From assembly GCA_963762605.1 (NCBI GenBank), contig CAVXLJ010000025.1, positions 337,759 to 401,758 of the forward strand: a DNA stretch of 64,000 nt, in the 5' to 3' direction. Source of the stretch: CAVSRC01 sp963762605. GTDB taxonomy: Bacteria; Pseudomonadota; Alphaproteobacteria; Rhizobiales; Kaistiaceae. Numbering within the stretch: the stretch's first letter is position 1; the number at the start of each line of letters is the position of its first letter. Shown in pieces: positions 37,939-46,279 of this stretch. Made by a program: the position numbers and the translations under genes. The notes beneath the pieces were generated by a model. The model ran no database searches and was not told the origin of the DNA. It saw only the letters and a program-made list of their open reading frames with translations.

Positions 37939-38391
37939 CTAGCCCGAAAAGCCCGTCGAACCGAAGCCGCCATCGCCGCGTTCCGTCGCGTCCAGTTCGG
38001 TGACCTCGGTGAGCACGACGGCCGTCACCGACGCCACAACCAGTTGCGCGATGCGCATGCCGCGCGTGACGGCAAATGGCGCGTCGCCGTGATTGATCAA
38101 GGCCACCTTCACCTCGCCGCGATAGTCGGCATCGATGGTGCCGGGCGCATTGAGCACGGTGACGCCGTGCTCGACCGCCAGCCCGGAACGCGGCCGCACC
38201 TGGCCCTCGTGACCGGGCGGCAGCGCAATGGCGAAGCCGGTCGGCACCAGCGCCCGCCCACCGGGCGTGATCGTCAGCGGCGCGTCGACGGCCGCGCAAA
38301 GGTCGATGCCGGCCGCGCCCACCGTCCGCGCTGCGGGCAGCGGCAGGTCGGCACCATGAGCGAGCCGCTTGATCGGGACGTCGACGGTCAT
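37939..38391 (-). CDS. dut: dUTP diphosphatase
   Basis: dUTPase hydrolyses dUTP to dUMP, keeping uracil out of DNA. The 150-residue trimer-forming protein has all five motifs: AAGIDLCAA, RPRSGLA, GTIDADYRGEVKVALINHG, RIAQLVV and the C-terminal RGDGGFGSTG that closes over the active site. Its ATG overlaps the coaBC stop (ATGA). coaBC-dut linkage is widespread in proteobacteria. Confidence 0.95.
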   Translation of the reverse strand: MTVDVPIKRLAHGADLPLPAARTVGAAGIDLCAAVDAPLTITPGGRALVPTGFAIALPPGHEGQVRPRSGLAVEHGVTVLNAPGTIDADYRGEVKVALINHGDAPFAVTRGMRIAQLVVASVTAVVLTEVTELDATERGDGGFGSTGFSG

Positions 38392-39812
38392 CTTGTCTTC
38401 TTGCCCTTTTCGGCCAGTTCCGCCGCGATGCGTTCTACCAGACGCCGGGCGACATCGCTCTTGGCCATGCGCGGCCAGTCTTCGACATTCGTCCCGCTGA
38501 TGAGATGGACCGCATTCTCGGTGCCACCCATGATGCCCGATTGCGGCGACACGTCATTGGCCAGAATCCAGTCGGCGCCCTTGGCGGAAAGCTTCTTGCG
38601 GGCATTGGCTGTGAGGTCGTCGGTCTCGGCGGCAAAGCCGATGACCAGCGCCGGACGTAGCGTGTGGTGGCGGCCGACGGTTGCCAGAATGTCCGGGTTT
38701 TCAGTCAGTGCCAGCGCCGGCGGCTTGCCCGAGCCGTCCTTCTTGATCTTGCCGCCGGATTCGGCCGCTGCCCGCCAGTCGGCGACCGCCGCCGCCATCA
38801 CGGCGACATCGGCGGGCAGCGCCGCTTCCACCGCTTCCAGCATCTGCCGCGCGGTCTCGACATGAATGGTGGTGACGCCGGCCGGATCGGCGATCGTCAC
38901 CGGCCCGCAGACCAGCGTCACTCGCGCGCCGGCTGCCGCCGCGGCCTCGGCTATGGCGTGGCCCTGGCGGCCGGAGGAACGGTTGGCGAGATAGCGCACC
39001 GGGTCGATCGGCTCATGGGTCGGGCCGGAGGTGACGAGCACATGGTGGCCGGCAAGGATCGGTTCCACCGGCGCAAGAATGGCTTCGGCCGCGGCAAGGA
39101 TCTCCAGCGGCTCGGCCATGCGGCCCGTCCCGGCCTCGCCGGCTTCCGCCATCTCGCCGGAAGCCGGGCCGACGAAATGGATGCCGTCGCGCTTCAGCGT
39201 TTCCACGTTCCTTTGTGTGGCGGCATGCGCCCACATGGCCGGGTTCATGGCCGGCGCCAGCAGGATGGGCGCGCGCGCCGCGAGCAGCACGGCGCTGGCA
39301 AGGTCGTTCGCCTGGCCGCTCGCCATCTTGGCCATCAGGTCGGCGGTCGCCGGCGCCACCACGATCAGCCTGGTCGCGCGCGCCAGCCTGATATGGCCGA
39401 CATCCTGCTCGTCGGTGCGGTCGAAGAGTTCGGTGAAGACGCGACCGCCGGTGAGCGCGCCGACCGAGAGCGGCGTCACGAATTCCTGCGCGGCCTGGGT
39501 CATCACGGCGCGCACCGCGTGGCCGCGCTCCCGGAGGCGCCGGATCAGGTCGAGCGCCTTGTAGGCGGCAATGCCGCCGCTGATGATGAGCAGGATGGCG
39601 CGCGCCGTCGGTCCGGCTGCCGCGCGTTTTGCTGGCAATGCCATCATCTCTGTCCGGGCCGGCAGGGGCCGTGCCCCGCCAAGCGCGGCGCGCATTATGG
39701 CGCGCATTTCCTCTTCCATGGAGACGTTGTGCTCGGCCGCCGCCAGCCGCAGCCGCTGCCGGGTCGCGTCATCGAGGCCGCGGATGGTCAGAGTGGGGAC
39801 GTTTCTTGCCAT
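38388..39812 (-). CDS. coaBC: CoaBC with an N-terminal FitA-like RHH domain
   Basis: CoaBC couples 4'-phosphopantothenate to cysteine and decarboxylates the product, two steps of coenzyme A synthesis. CoaC (flavin) features are ILLIISGGIAAYKALDLIRR and PILLAPAMNPAMWAHAATQR; CoaB features are TSGPTHEPIDPVRYLANRSS and AVMAAAVADWRAAAESGGKI. The frame runs uninterrupted upstream into a ~46-residue segment (LTIRGLDDATRQRLRLAAAE; HNVSMEEEMRAIMRAALGG) that matches FitA-type ribbon-helix-helix antitoxins. The full frame from ATG 39812 is 474 residues. An internal start at 39647 (MMALPAKRAAAG) would give plain CoaBC; neither start has a strong Shine-Dalgarno. No PIN-domain FitB toxin is adjacent. Confidence 0.9.
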   Translation of the reverse strand: MARNVPTLTIRGLDDATRQRLRLAAAEHNVSMEEEMRAIMRAALGGARPLPARTEMMALPAKRAAAGPTARAILLIISGGIAAYKALDLIRRLRERGHAVRAVMTQAAQEFVTPLSVGALTGGRVFTELFDRTDEQDVGHIRLARATRLIVVAPATADLMAKMASGQANDLASAVLLAARAPILLAPAMNPAMWAHAATQRNVETLKRDGIHFVGPASGEMAEAGEAGTGRMAEPLEILAAAEAILAPVEPILAGHHVLVTSGPTHEPIDPVRYLANRSSGRQGHAIAEAAAAAGARVTLVCGPVTIADPAGVTTIHVETARQMLEAVEAALPADVAVMAAAVADWRAAAESGGKIKKDGSGKPPALALTENPDILATVGRHHTLRPALVIGFAAETDDLTANARKKLSAKGADWILANDVSPQSGIMGGTENAVHLISGTNVEDWPRMAKSDVARRLVERIAAELAEKGKKTR

Positions 39813-39861
39813 ATCTGTAACCCATAGCATGACTGCGATGCCAGCAATGATAGCAGGCGCG

Positions 39862-40317
39862 TCAGGCAATGCGAATGATTTCCGCCTCTCCGTCGGCGAC
39901 CCGCACCGTGTCGCCCACGGTCTTGCCGATGAGGGCCAGCGCCAGCGGCGAGACGTGGGAGAGCGTGCCTGCCTTCGGATCGGCCTCGTCCTCGCCGACG
40001 ATGCGCCAGACTTGGCTCCGGCCGTCGTCCCGTTCGATAGTCACGGTCGACGCGAAGCGCACGACGGACGTGTCGGCGGGCGGCGGGATCAGTTGCGCGC
40101 TGGCGCGGCGCGCGCGCCAGTAGCGCAGCTCGCGCTCTATTGCCGCGCGGGCGGCGCGGTCGTCACCCGCGGCGATCACGGCGCCTTGCAGTCGTGCCAG
40201 TTCAGCATCGATCTGCTTGAGGCCCTCCGGCGTCACATAGTTCGGATGCGGCGAGACCGGTCGATCGGGCAACCCGTCCTCGCCACCGGCATCTTCCTTG
40301 ACGAAGGCCCGGCTCAT
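39862..40317 (-). CDS. GreA/GreB-family C-terminal domain protein
   Basis: This 151-residue transcript-cleavage-factor-like protein begins MSRAFVKEDAGGEDG. HPNYVTPEGLKQIDAELARL opens a shortened coiled coil. The FKBP-like C-domain includes TVTIERDDGRSQVWRIVGED and HVSPLALALIGKTVGDTVRV, typical of the GreA/GreB C-terminus. Such proteins bind RNA polymerase near the secondary channel. The coiled coil looks shorter than in GreA (158 residues), so cleavage activity is not assured. ATG 40317 is preferred; the longer frame upstream overlaps the higA end and looks non-coding. Confidence 0.83.
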   Translation of the reverse strand: MSRAFVKEDAGGEDGLPDRPVSPHPNYVTPEGLKQIDAELARLQGAVIAAGDDRAARAAIERELRYWRARRASAQLIPPPADTSVVRFASTVTIERDDGRSQVWRIVGEDEADPKAGTLSHVSPLALALIGKTVGDTVRVADGEAEIIRIA

Positions 40318-40361
40318 GCGCTGAGCGTCTCGCCGGCACGACGTGCCGTCAAGGTGTGCTG

Positions 40362-40685
40362 TCAGGCGGCGTCGCGCGAGCTCAGCGTCGGAATCTTGGA
40401 GACGTCCACTTTGCGCTCGGCGTGCCACAGGTCGTAGGCGGCCTGCATGTTGACCCACAGCCGCGGGCCATTGCCGCACAGCTTGCCGAGCCGCACCGCC
40501 ACTTCCGGGGTCACCGGCGCCTTCTCGTTGACGATCGAATAGAGAAGCTGGCGCGAGATGCCGAGCGAGCGGGCGATCTCGGCCATCGGCCGGTCGAGGT
40601 CGGGGAGGGTGAACTCGCGCAGCACCGCACCGGGATGGGTCGGCTCGAGGCTCGGGTGAGGCGGAATCGGTACGCGCTTACGCAT
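40362..40685 (-). CDS. higA: HigA-family antitoxin
   Basis: This 107-residue XRE-type antitoxin neutralises HigB and represses the operon. THPGAVLREFTLPDLDRPMA is the classic HigA N-terminal motif. IARSLGISRQLLYSIVNEKA forms the helix-turn-helix, and LCGNGPRLWVNMQAAYDLWH the HigA/VapI signature. It lies 29 bases downstream of higB, the usual toxin-first order. Confidence 0.93.
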   Translation of the reverse strand: MRKRVPIPPHPSLEPTHPGAVLREFTLPDLDRPMAEIARSLGISRQLLYSIVNEKAPVTPEVAVRLGKLCGNGPRLWVNMQAAYDLWHAERKVDVSKIPTLSSRDAA

Positions 40686-40714
40686 GACAGGCTCCCGGCA
40701 GGGAATGCGCTCCT

Positions 40715-40990
40715 CTAGTGATAATCCTCGAGATCGACGGCGATTGCTGCGTCCTCATCCCAGCCGAAGGTGATGCGCCAGTTCTTGTTGACTGAGAGGG
40801 CGTAGCGCTGGGGCTTGCCGCGCAGCGAATGGAACCCGACGCGGGCGTGCTCAAGCTCTTCCGGGCTTTCGGCGGCGTGAAGGGCGAAGAGAAGAATCTT
40901 GATCCTCTCGACAAGGTCGGGACGAAGGCCACGGCGATTTCCCTCTTCCCAGAACTGACGCAGCGCCTTGCTGCGGAACGAACCGATCAT
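40715..40990 (-). CDS. higB: HigB-family toxin
   Basis: This 91-residue RelE-superfamily mRNA interferase acts on translating ribosomes. It starts MIGSFRSKALRQFWEEGN; ALHAAESPEELEHARVGFHS and LRGKPQRYALSVNKNWRITF are diagnostic of HigB. The ATG at 40990 fits the family better than the in-frame ATG at 41032. A strong palindrome with an embedded promoter lies at 41092-41135. Confidence 0.93.
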   Translation of the reverse strand: MIGSFRSKALRQFWEEGNRRGLRPDLVERIKILLFALHAAESPEELEHARVGFHSLRGKPQRYALSVNKNWRITFGWDEDAAIAVDLEDYH

Positions 40991-41091
40991 GAGTAGATCC
41001 CATAGCCATGCGACCGGCAAAACCGGTGACAACTATTCACAGCATCAGCGCTCGCGCTCTGACGCGGGTCTTCTCCTCTCGGTGCGCTCCA

Positions 41092-41135
41092 GAAATACGC
41101 CCGCCAACGAGAAGTGTCAAGTGTTGCTTGACACT
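41092..41135 (-). promoter_or_regulatory. higBA promoter with overlapping operator palindrome
   Basis: On the minus strand a 9-bp perfect inverted repeat AGTGTCAAG-N5-CTTGACACT lies at 41113-41135. Its right arm supplies a consensus -35 TTGACA (41115-41120), followed after exactly 17 bases by TATTTC (41092-41097) as a -10. The start site would lie about 95 bases before higB. This geometry fits autorepression by the HigBA complex. The palindrome also touches the ubiB stop. Confidence 0.65.
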
Positions 41136-41136
41136 C

Positions 41137-42717
41137 TCAGAAGAAGAGCTTCAGCCCCACCACCACTGCCATCACGGCAATGACCACCAGGGCGATCCGC
41201 CCCCAGCGCCCGCCGCGCGCTTCGGACTGGCCAATTTCCGAGATCGTTTCGGGGTCGAGACGAACCCCGCTTGTCGCCATGCGGTCCATCTCGGCTGACA
41301 GCCGTTCGGCCCGTTCCGCCAGCTTCGGCAGCTCGGCGGCCAGCCGGCCGAGCGCCCCGATGCCGTCGGTCACCAGCTCCATCTGGCCAGCCGGCCCGAG
41401 GAAGCGCTCGATCCAGTCGGCGACGACGGGCTCGGCCGTCGACCACATGTCGAAATCCGGGTCGAGCGTGCGGCAGACGCCTTCCACCACCACCATGGTC
41501 TTCTGCACCATCAGCAGTTCCGGCCGCGTCTGCATGTCGAAGATCTCGGTCACCTCGAAGAGCAGGGCGAGCAGCCGTGCCATTGAGATGGTGGCGGCGC
41601 TCTGGCCGTGGATCGGCTCGCCGACGGCCCTGAGCGCTTGGGCGAAATCCTCTACCGCGTGCGTCGAGGGCACATAGCCGGCGGTGAAATGCACTTGCGC
41701 GATGCGGGCGTAGTCGCGACGGATGAAGCCGTAGAGGATCTCGGCTAGGTAGCGCCGCTCCGGCTTGCCGAGCCGCCCCATGATGCCGAAATCGATGGCG
41801 ACGATGTCGCCGGCTTCGTCGACGAAGAAATTGCCCTGGTGCATGTCGGCATGGAAGAAGCCGTCGCGCAGCGCCTGGCGCAGGAAGGCCTGCATCAGGC
41901 GGCGGGCGATCAGCGGCAGGTCGTGGCCGGCGGCCTTCAGCGCCTCCGTGTCGGAGAGCTTGATGCCCTCCACCCAGTCGAGCGTCAGCACGTCGCGCGC
42001 CGTCTGCTGCCATTCGACCGTCGGCACGCGGAAGCCCTGGTCGCCGGCGGTGAGTTCCGCCATCTCGGAGAGCGCCGCGGCTTCCAGCCGCAGATCCATC
42101 TCCACCGTTACCGAGCGGGCAAGCGTATCAACCACCGCCACCGGCCTGAGGCGCCGCGAGCGCGGGTCGAGCCTTTCGACCAGCCGTGCTGCCACATAGA
42201 AGGTGTCGAGGTCGTCGCGGAAGCGGCGGCGGATGCCGGGGCGCAATACCTTGACCGCCACCGTGCGGCGCTTGCCGTCGCCGTCCGTGAGTTCCGCCTT
42301 GTGCACCTGGGCGATCGAGGCAGCGGCGATCGGCGGCGAGAAGGTGGCGAACAGCGCCTCCACCGGCTTGCCGAAGGCACGTTCGATCCGGGCGCGGGCC
42401 GCCTCTTCCGAGAACGGCGCGATCTCGTCCCTGAGCTTGCCCAGCGCCTCGGCGCCGTCCTGGCCGATCAGGTCGGGGCGGGTCGCCAGGAACTGGCCGA
42501 GCTTGACATAGGATGGTCCCAGGCGGTTCAGCGCCGTCGTCAGCCGTTCGCCGCGATCGGCCGCCGAGATGCCGCGCCGTTCGATGAGCCGGGCGAGGCG
42601 CACGGCCGTGCGCGCGCCCGACGGCAGGTCGCGCGGATCGACCAGGCCGAAGGCGCCTTCGCGCGCCAGCACAATGCCGGCGCCGGCCAGCTTGAAGAGC
42701 GCAGCGATCGTCCCCAT
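41137..42717 (-). CDS. ubiB: UbiB-family ubiquinone biosynthesis protein
   Basis: UbiB is an atypical protein-kinase-like ATPase needed for ubiquinone synthesis. The 526-residue protein has the KxGQ motif in YVKLGQFLATRPDLI, ATP-site residues in SIAQVHKAEL, DGFFHADMHQGNFF and AIDFGIMGRLG, and a C-terminal membrane helix (RIALVVIAVMAVVVGLKLFF). It starts 7 bases after ubiE ends, so the two form an operon. Confidence 0.94.
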   Translation of the reverse strand: MGTIAALFKLAGAGIVLAREGAFGLVDPRDLPSGARTAVRLARLIERRGISAADRGERLTTALNRLGPSYVKLGQFLATRPDLIGQDGAEALGKLRDEIAPFSEEAARARIERAFGKPVEALFATFSPPIAAASIAQVHKAELTDGDGKRRTVAVKVLRPGIRRRFRDDLDTFYVAARLVERLDPRSRRLRPVAVVDTLARSVTVEMDLRLEAAALSEMAELTAGDQGFRVPTVEWQQTARDVLTLDWVEGIKLSDTEALKAAGHDLPLIARRLMQAFLRQALRDGFFHADMHQGNFFVDEAGDIVAIDFGIMGRLGKPERRYLAEILYGFIRRDYARIAQVHFTAGYVPSTHAVEDFAQALRAVGEPIHGQSAATISMARLLALLFEVTEIFDMQTRPELLMVQKTMVVVEGVCRTLDPDFDMWSTAEPVVADWIERFLGPAGQMELVTDGIGALGRLAAELPKLAERAERLSAEMDRMATSGVRLDPETISEIGQSEARGGRWGRIALVVIAVMAVVVGLKLFF

Positions 42718-42724
42718 CGGGACC

Positions 42725-43519
42725 TCAGATCTTCCAGCCGGAATGCATGGCGGCGATCCCGCCGGAAAGGTTGCGCACGCTGACCCGGTTGAACCCGGCA
42801 TCCTCGATCATGGCGGCGAAGCGCGCCTGGTTTGGGAAACGCCGGATCGATTCGACCAGATAGCGATAGGGTTCGCCGTCGCCGACGACCATATCGCCGA
42901 TCGCCGGAATGACCTTGAACGAGAACAGGTCGTAGAGCCGGTCGAGCCCGGCAACGTCGCAGGTGGAGAATTCCAGGCACATGAAGCGGCCGCCGGGCCT
43001 GAGCACGCGGAAGGCCTGTTCCAGGGCCTTTTGAATGCGCGGCACGTTGCGAATGCCGAAGGCGATGGTCACCGCGTCATAGCTGTCGTCCTCAAAGGGC
43101 GTCAGTTCTTCGGCATTGGCCTCGACGAAGGTCAGCCGGCCGGCATAGGAGCGGCCCTCGGCGCGCTTGCGGCCGACCGCCAGCATCTCCGCATTGATGT
43201 CGGAGACCGTCACCTGCGCACTCTCCGAGCGCTCGGCGATGCGGAAAGCGATGTCGCCGGTTCCGCCGGCCATGTCGAGCACGCGGAAGGGCACGGGCGA
43301 GCGCCTGGGCGGCGCCAGCCAGGTGACGAAGGCGTCCTTCCACAGGCGGTGGACGCCGCCCGACATCAGGTCGTTCATCAGGTCGTAGCGGCTGGCGACC
43401 GCGTCAAAGACGTCGTCGACCAGGCGCTGCTTTTCGGCGGTCCTGACCTCGCGGAAACCGAAGGAAGTCCGCTCGCTCTCGTCCGCGCCCTGGTTTGTGG
43501 TCTGTTCTGTGGTCTGCAT
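42725..43519 (-). CDS. ubiE: Ubiquinone/menaquinone C-methyltransferase
   Basis: UbiE is the SAM-dependent C-methyltransferase of ubiquinone synthesis. The 264-residue protein has FDAVASRYDLMNDLMSGGVH, motif I VLDMAGGTGDIAFRI, IAFGIRNVPRIQKALEQAFR and the C-terminal PNQARFAAMIEDAGF. It is divergent from mutM across 66 bases and is followed by ubiB. Confidence 0.96.
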   Translation of the reverse strand: MQTTEQTTNQGADESERTSFGFREVRTAEKQRLVDDVFDAVASRYDLMNDLMSGGVHRLWKDAFVTWLAPPRRSPVPFRVLDMAGGTGDIAFRIAERSESAQVTVSDINAEMLAVGRKRAEGRSYAGRLTFVEANAEELTPFEDDSYDAVTIAFGIRNVPRIQKALEQAFRVLRPGGRFMCLEFSTCDVAGLDRLYDLFSFKVIPAIGDMVVGDGEPYRYLVESIRRFPNQARFAAMIEDAGFNRVSVRNLSGGIAAMHSGWKI

Positions 43520-43585
43520 GGGGTCTCCAATAGCCCAAGCCGCGGCGAAGGGCTATCGTCGCCGACCTTTCAAAGGGGTGAACGC

Positions 43586-44461
43586 TTGCCCGAATTGCCG
43601 GAAGTCGAGACTGTGCGCCGCGGCCTTTTGCCCGTCATGGAGGGCGCCAGCTTCGTGCAGGTCGAGCAGCGCCGGCCGGATCTGCGCATCCGCTTTCCGG
43701 CCCGTTTCGCCGCCCGCCTCACCGGCCGGCGGGTCGTCGCGCTTGGCCGGCGCGCGAAATATCTTCTCGCCGATCTCGACGACGGCATGGTGCTGGTCAT
43801 GCATCTCGGCATGTCCGGCTCCTTCCGCATCGAGGCGGAGGGCACCTCGGCCGTCCCCGGCGCCTATTATCATGCGCCGACCAAGCGCCGCGCCCACGAT
43901 CATGTCGTCTTCCACATGTCCTCCGGTGCGCGCGTCGTCTTCAACGATCCGCGCCGCTTCGGCCTGATGGATCTCGTCGCGCGATCCGGGCTCGATCAGT
44001 CGAAGCATTTCAAGGCGGTCGGCATCGAACCGCTTGGCAACGAGCTCTCCGGCGCCACGCTCGCGGCGCTCATGGCCGGCCGCCAGGCACCGCTCAAGGC
44101 CGCGCTCATGGACCAGCGCCTGATCGCGGGCTTGGGCAATATCTATGTCTGCGAGGCGCTGTGGCGGGCCCGCCTGTCGCCGGACCGCAAGGCCGGCACG
44201 CTGGCGACGAAATCCGGCGGGCCGACGGCCGCCGCCGAACGCCTGGCGGCTGCCATCCGCGACGTGCTCAACGAGGCGATCGAAGCTGGCGGCTCGTCGC
44301 TGCGCGACCACATCCGCACCAATGGCGAACTCGGTGAATTCCAGCACGCCTTCGCGGTCTATGATCGCGAAGGCGTGCCCTGCCCGCGGGGCAGGGGGAC
44401 AATCCGCCGCAAGGTCCATTCCGGCCGCTCGACATTCTATTGTCCGGTCTGCCAGCGCTGA
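43586..44461 (+). CDS. mutM: Formamidopyrimidine-DNA glycosylase
   Basis: Fpg/MutM removes 8-oxoguanine and formamidopyrimidines, using its N-terminal proline. The family demands MPELPEVETVRRG, which is encoded here from TTG at 43586 with AAAGGGG 8-10 bases upstream; no ATG is available. GLGNIYVCEALWRARLSP and the H2TH helix, then HIRTNGELGEFQHAFAVYDR, are present. The C-terminal zinc finger ends YCPVCQR, but the first half reads PCPRGRGTIRRK: the segment is shorter than usual and one of the four zinc cysteines is missing. The protein is 291 residues. Confidence 0.92.
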   Translation: MPELPEVETVRRGLLPVMEGASFVQVEQRRPDLRIRFPARFAARLTGRRVVALGRRAKYLLADLDDGMVLVMHLGMSGSFRIEAEGTSAVPGAYYHAPTKRRAHDHVVFHMSSGARVVFNDPRRFGLMDLVARSGLDQSKHFKAVGIEPLGNELSGATLAALMAGRQAPLKAALMDQRLIAGLGNIYVCEALWRARLSPDRKAGTLATKSGGPTAAAERLAAAIRDVLNEAIEAGGSSLRDHIRTNGELGEFQHAFAVYDREGVPCPRGRGTIRRKVHSGRSTFYCPVCQR

Positions 44462-44472
44462 GGGAGCCCGCC

Positions 44473-45246
44473 ATGGCCTATGAATGCATCACCACCGAGA
44501 CCCGCGACGGTGCCGCCGTCATCCGGCTTGACCGGCCGCAGGCGCTGAACGCCCTCAACGCGCAGCTCATCGCCGAGATTGGCCGGGCGCTCGACGCCTT
44601 CGAAGCCGAGGCAAAAACCGGCGCCATCGTCATCACCGGGTCGGACAAGGCTTTTGCCGCCGGCGCCGACATCAAGGAGATGGCGCACCTCACTCATATG
44701 GAGGCCTATCTGGCCAATCACGCCGCAGCACTCGAGCGCGTGGCGCGCTGCCGCAAGCCGCTGATCGCCGCGGTTGCCGGCTATTGCCTGGGTGGCGGCT
44801 GCGAGCTGGCCATGATGTGCGACATCCTGATTGCCGCCGACACCGCCAAATTCGGCCAGCCGGAGATCACGCTTGGCATCATGCCCGGCATGGGTGGCAC
44901 CCAGCGCCTGCCGCGCGCCGTCGGCAAGGCCAAGGCGATGGATCTCATCCTCACCGGCCGCATGATGGATGCGGCCGAGGCCGAGCGCGCCGGGCTGGTG
45001 GCCCGCGTCGTGCCGGCCGGCGACCTCATGGGCGAGGCGCTGGCGGTGGCGCGCAAGATCGCCGGCTATTCCCAGCCGATCGTCATGATGGCCAAGGAGG
45101 CGGTCAACCGCGCTTCCGAGACGCCGCTGTCGGAGGGACTGCTGTTCGAACGGCGCACCTTCCACGCCATGTTCGGTACGCAGGATCAGAAGGAGGGCAT
45201 GGCCGCCTTCGTCGAGAAGCGCACGCCGCAGTTCAGGAACCGTTGA
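44473..45246 (+). CDS. Enoyl-CoA hydratase
   Basis: This is a 257-residue crotonase-fold hydratase of fatty-acid beta-oxidation. The oxyanion and catalytic regions are FAAGADIKEMAHL, AAVAGYCLGGGCELAMMCDI (with the first catalytic Glu expected here) and FGQPEITLGIMPGMGGTQRL (second Glu). LILTGRMMDAAEAERAGLVA and the C-terminal KRTPQFRNR are typical of short-chain enoyl-CoA hydratase. GGGAGCC precedes ATG 44473. It lies between mutM and rpsT, as in many Rhizobiales. Confidence 0.93.
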   Translation: MAYECITTETRDGAAVIRLDRPQALNALNAQLIAEIGRALDAFEAEAKTGAIVITGSDKAFAAGADIKEMAHLTHMEAYLANHAAALERVARCRKPLIAAVAGYCLGGGCELAMMCDILIAADTAKFGQPEITLGIMPGMGGTQRLPRAVGKAKAMDLILTGRMMDAAEAERAGLVARVVPAGDLMGEALAVARKIAGYSQPIVMMAKEAVNRASETPLSEGLLFERRTFHAMFGTQDQKEGMAAFVEKRTPQFRNR

Positions 45247-45374
45247 TCGCGGCAGGCTTTCAGGGTGTCTTTCGGGGCATTGACCGGCCGGAAGCCGCCG
45301 ACTATAAGCCTCGCCAACCCAAGTGCGGCGGGTCTCCCGCCGCCGCTTTTCGTTTTCGACAAGGCTTGTAGAGA

Positions 45375-45641
45375 ATGGCCAATACACGGTCGGCCAAGAA
45401 GGCCACCCGCAAGATCGCCCGGCGCACGGAAATCAACACCGCCCGCATCAGCCGCGTGCGCACCTTCGTGCGCAAGGTCGACGAGGCGGTTGCCGCTGGC
45501 GACAAGACCGCCGCTTCCGCCGCGTTCAAGGCTGCCGAGCCGGAGCTGATGCGCGCTGCCTCCAAGGGCGTCATCCACCGCCACACCGCATCGCGCAAGG
45601 TTGCGCGCCTGGCGAAGAGGGTGAAGGCGCTCGCCGGCTGA
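45375..45641 (+). CDS. rpsT: 30S ribosomal protein S20
   Basis: S20 binds 16S rRNA early in 30S assembly. The 88-residue basic protein begins MANTRSAKKATRKIARRTEI and ends HRHTASRKVARLAKRVKALA-G, the family pattern. A strong terminator hairpin follows at 45672-45697. Confidence 0.97.
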   Translation: MANTRSAKKATRKIARRTEINTARISRVRTFVRKVDEAVAAGDKTAASAAFKAAEPELMRAASKGVIHRHTASRKVARLAKRVKALAG

Positions 45642-45671
45642 TTACCGGCCGCCTACGCACAAGTTTTGATC

Positions 45672-45697
45672 AAGCCCGGTGATGAGCCGGGCTTTTC
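45672..45697 (+). terminator. Rho-independent terminator of rpsT
   Basis: AAGCCCGG and CCGGGCTT form an 8-bp perfect stem around TGATGAG, followed by TTTT overlapping the stem end. Confidence 0.85.
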
Positions 45698-46279
45698 ATT
45701 TGGCGGCTAACACCTTGAATCCCGGTGGAAACGCCGATTCCGGACTTTATCGCGATTCATGGTTTGTTAGTCATTTCCCTTGCGATTCAAGGCGATGCAG
45801 GGAAGTAGCGGAGATCGCCGGGTGGCCGCGAAAGATTCACCGGCGGACCGCGGCGTTCGGCGAAAAAATCTGAGGCTGCTATGCTTCGTCGCAGGCTCGT
45901 GACTCAAAAATTGAATCAACAGCTTATCGCCGGACGCCAATGCGCTACCATCGTTCCGGCGCCGCAAACCGGCCGAAAAGGCGGGTTCCCCCATTGCGAT
46001 CGCCGATCAGGTGCTATACGTTCCTGAAGCAATCGGGACACATGGGCAATGTAACCGAGTGTAAGTCGGGCATGCGGCGGGGCTGGATAGATGTTCAAAA
46101 ATAATCTATTAAAAGATGCGAGAGCTATGCTTTCGCCTGGACTTGTGGCTTGCTTTAATAAGTAGGCGTTAGTCGAATTATTGTCGTGGCGTCTCGTTTC
46201 GGGGTGCCGCAATTGTAACCTCACAACTTAAAACAACAACGACGCGCCGTGTGTACAAGGCGCGCGTGAGGGATGGCGC
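45698..46279. promoter_or_regulatory. Regulatory spacer upstream of the rhodanese-dnaA genes with seven GANTC sites
   Basis: No gene is visible in this stretch. Seven GANTC sites (CcrM methylation) begin at 45717, 45736, 45754, 45784, 45834, 45901 and 45913, all within 201 bases. An A/T-rich tract lies around 46096-46115 (CAAAAATAATCTATTAAAAG) and another around 46150-46185. I find no clear cluster of TTATCCACA DnaA boxes. The stretch probably holds the dnaA promoter; an origin role is possible but not shown. Confidence 0.5.

Noticed and set aside
45698..46279. Firm call of the chromosomal origin
   Set aside because: Adjacency to dnaA is not decisive in alphaproteobacteria, where oriC is often near hemE, and no clear DnaA-box cluster is visible. 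Skew data would be needed.
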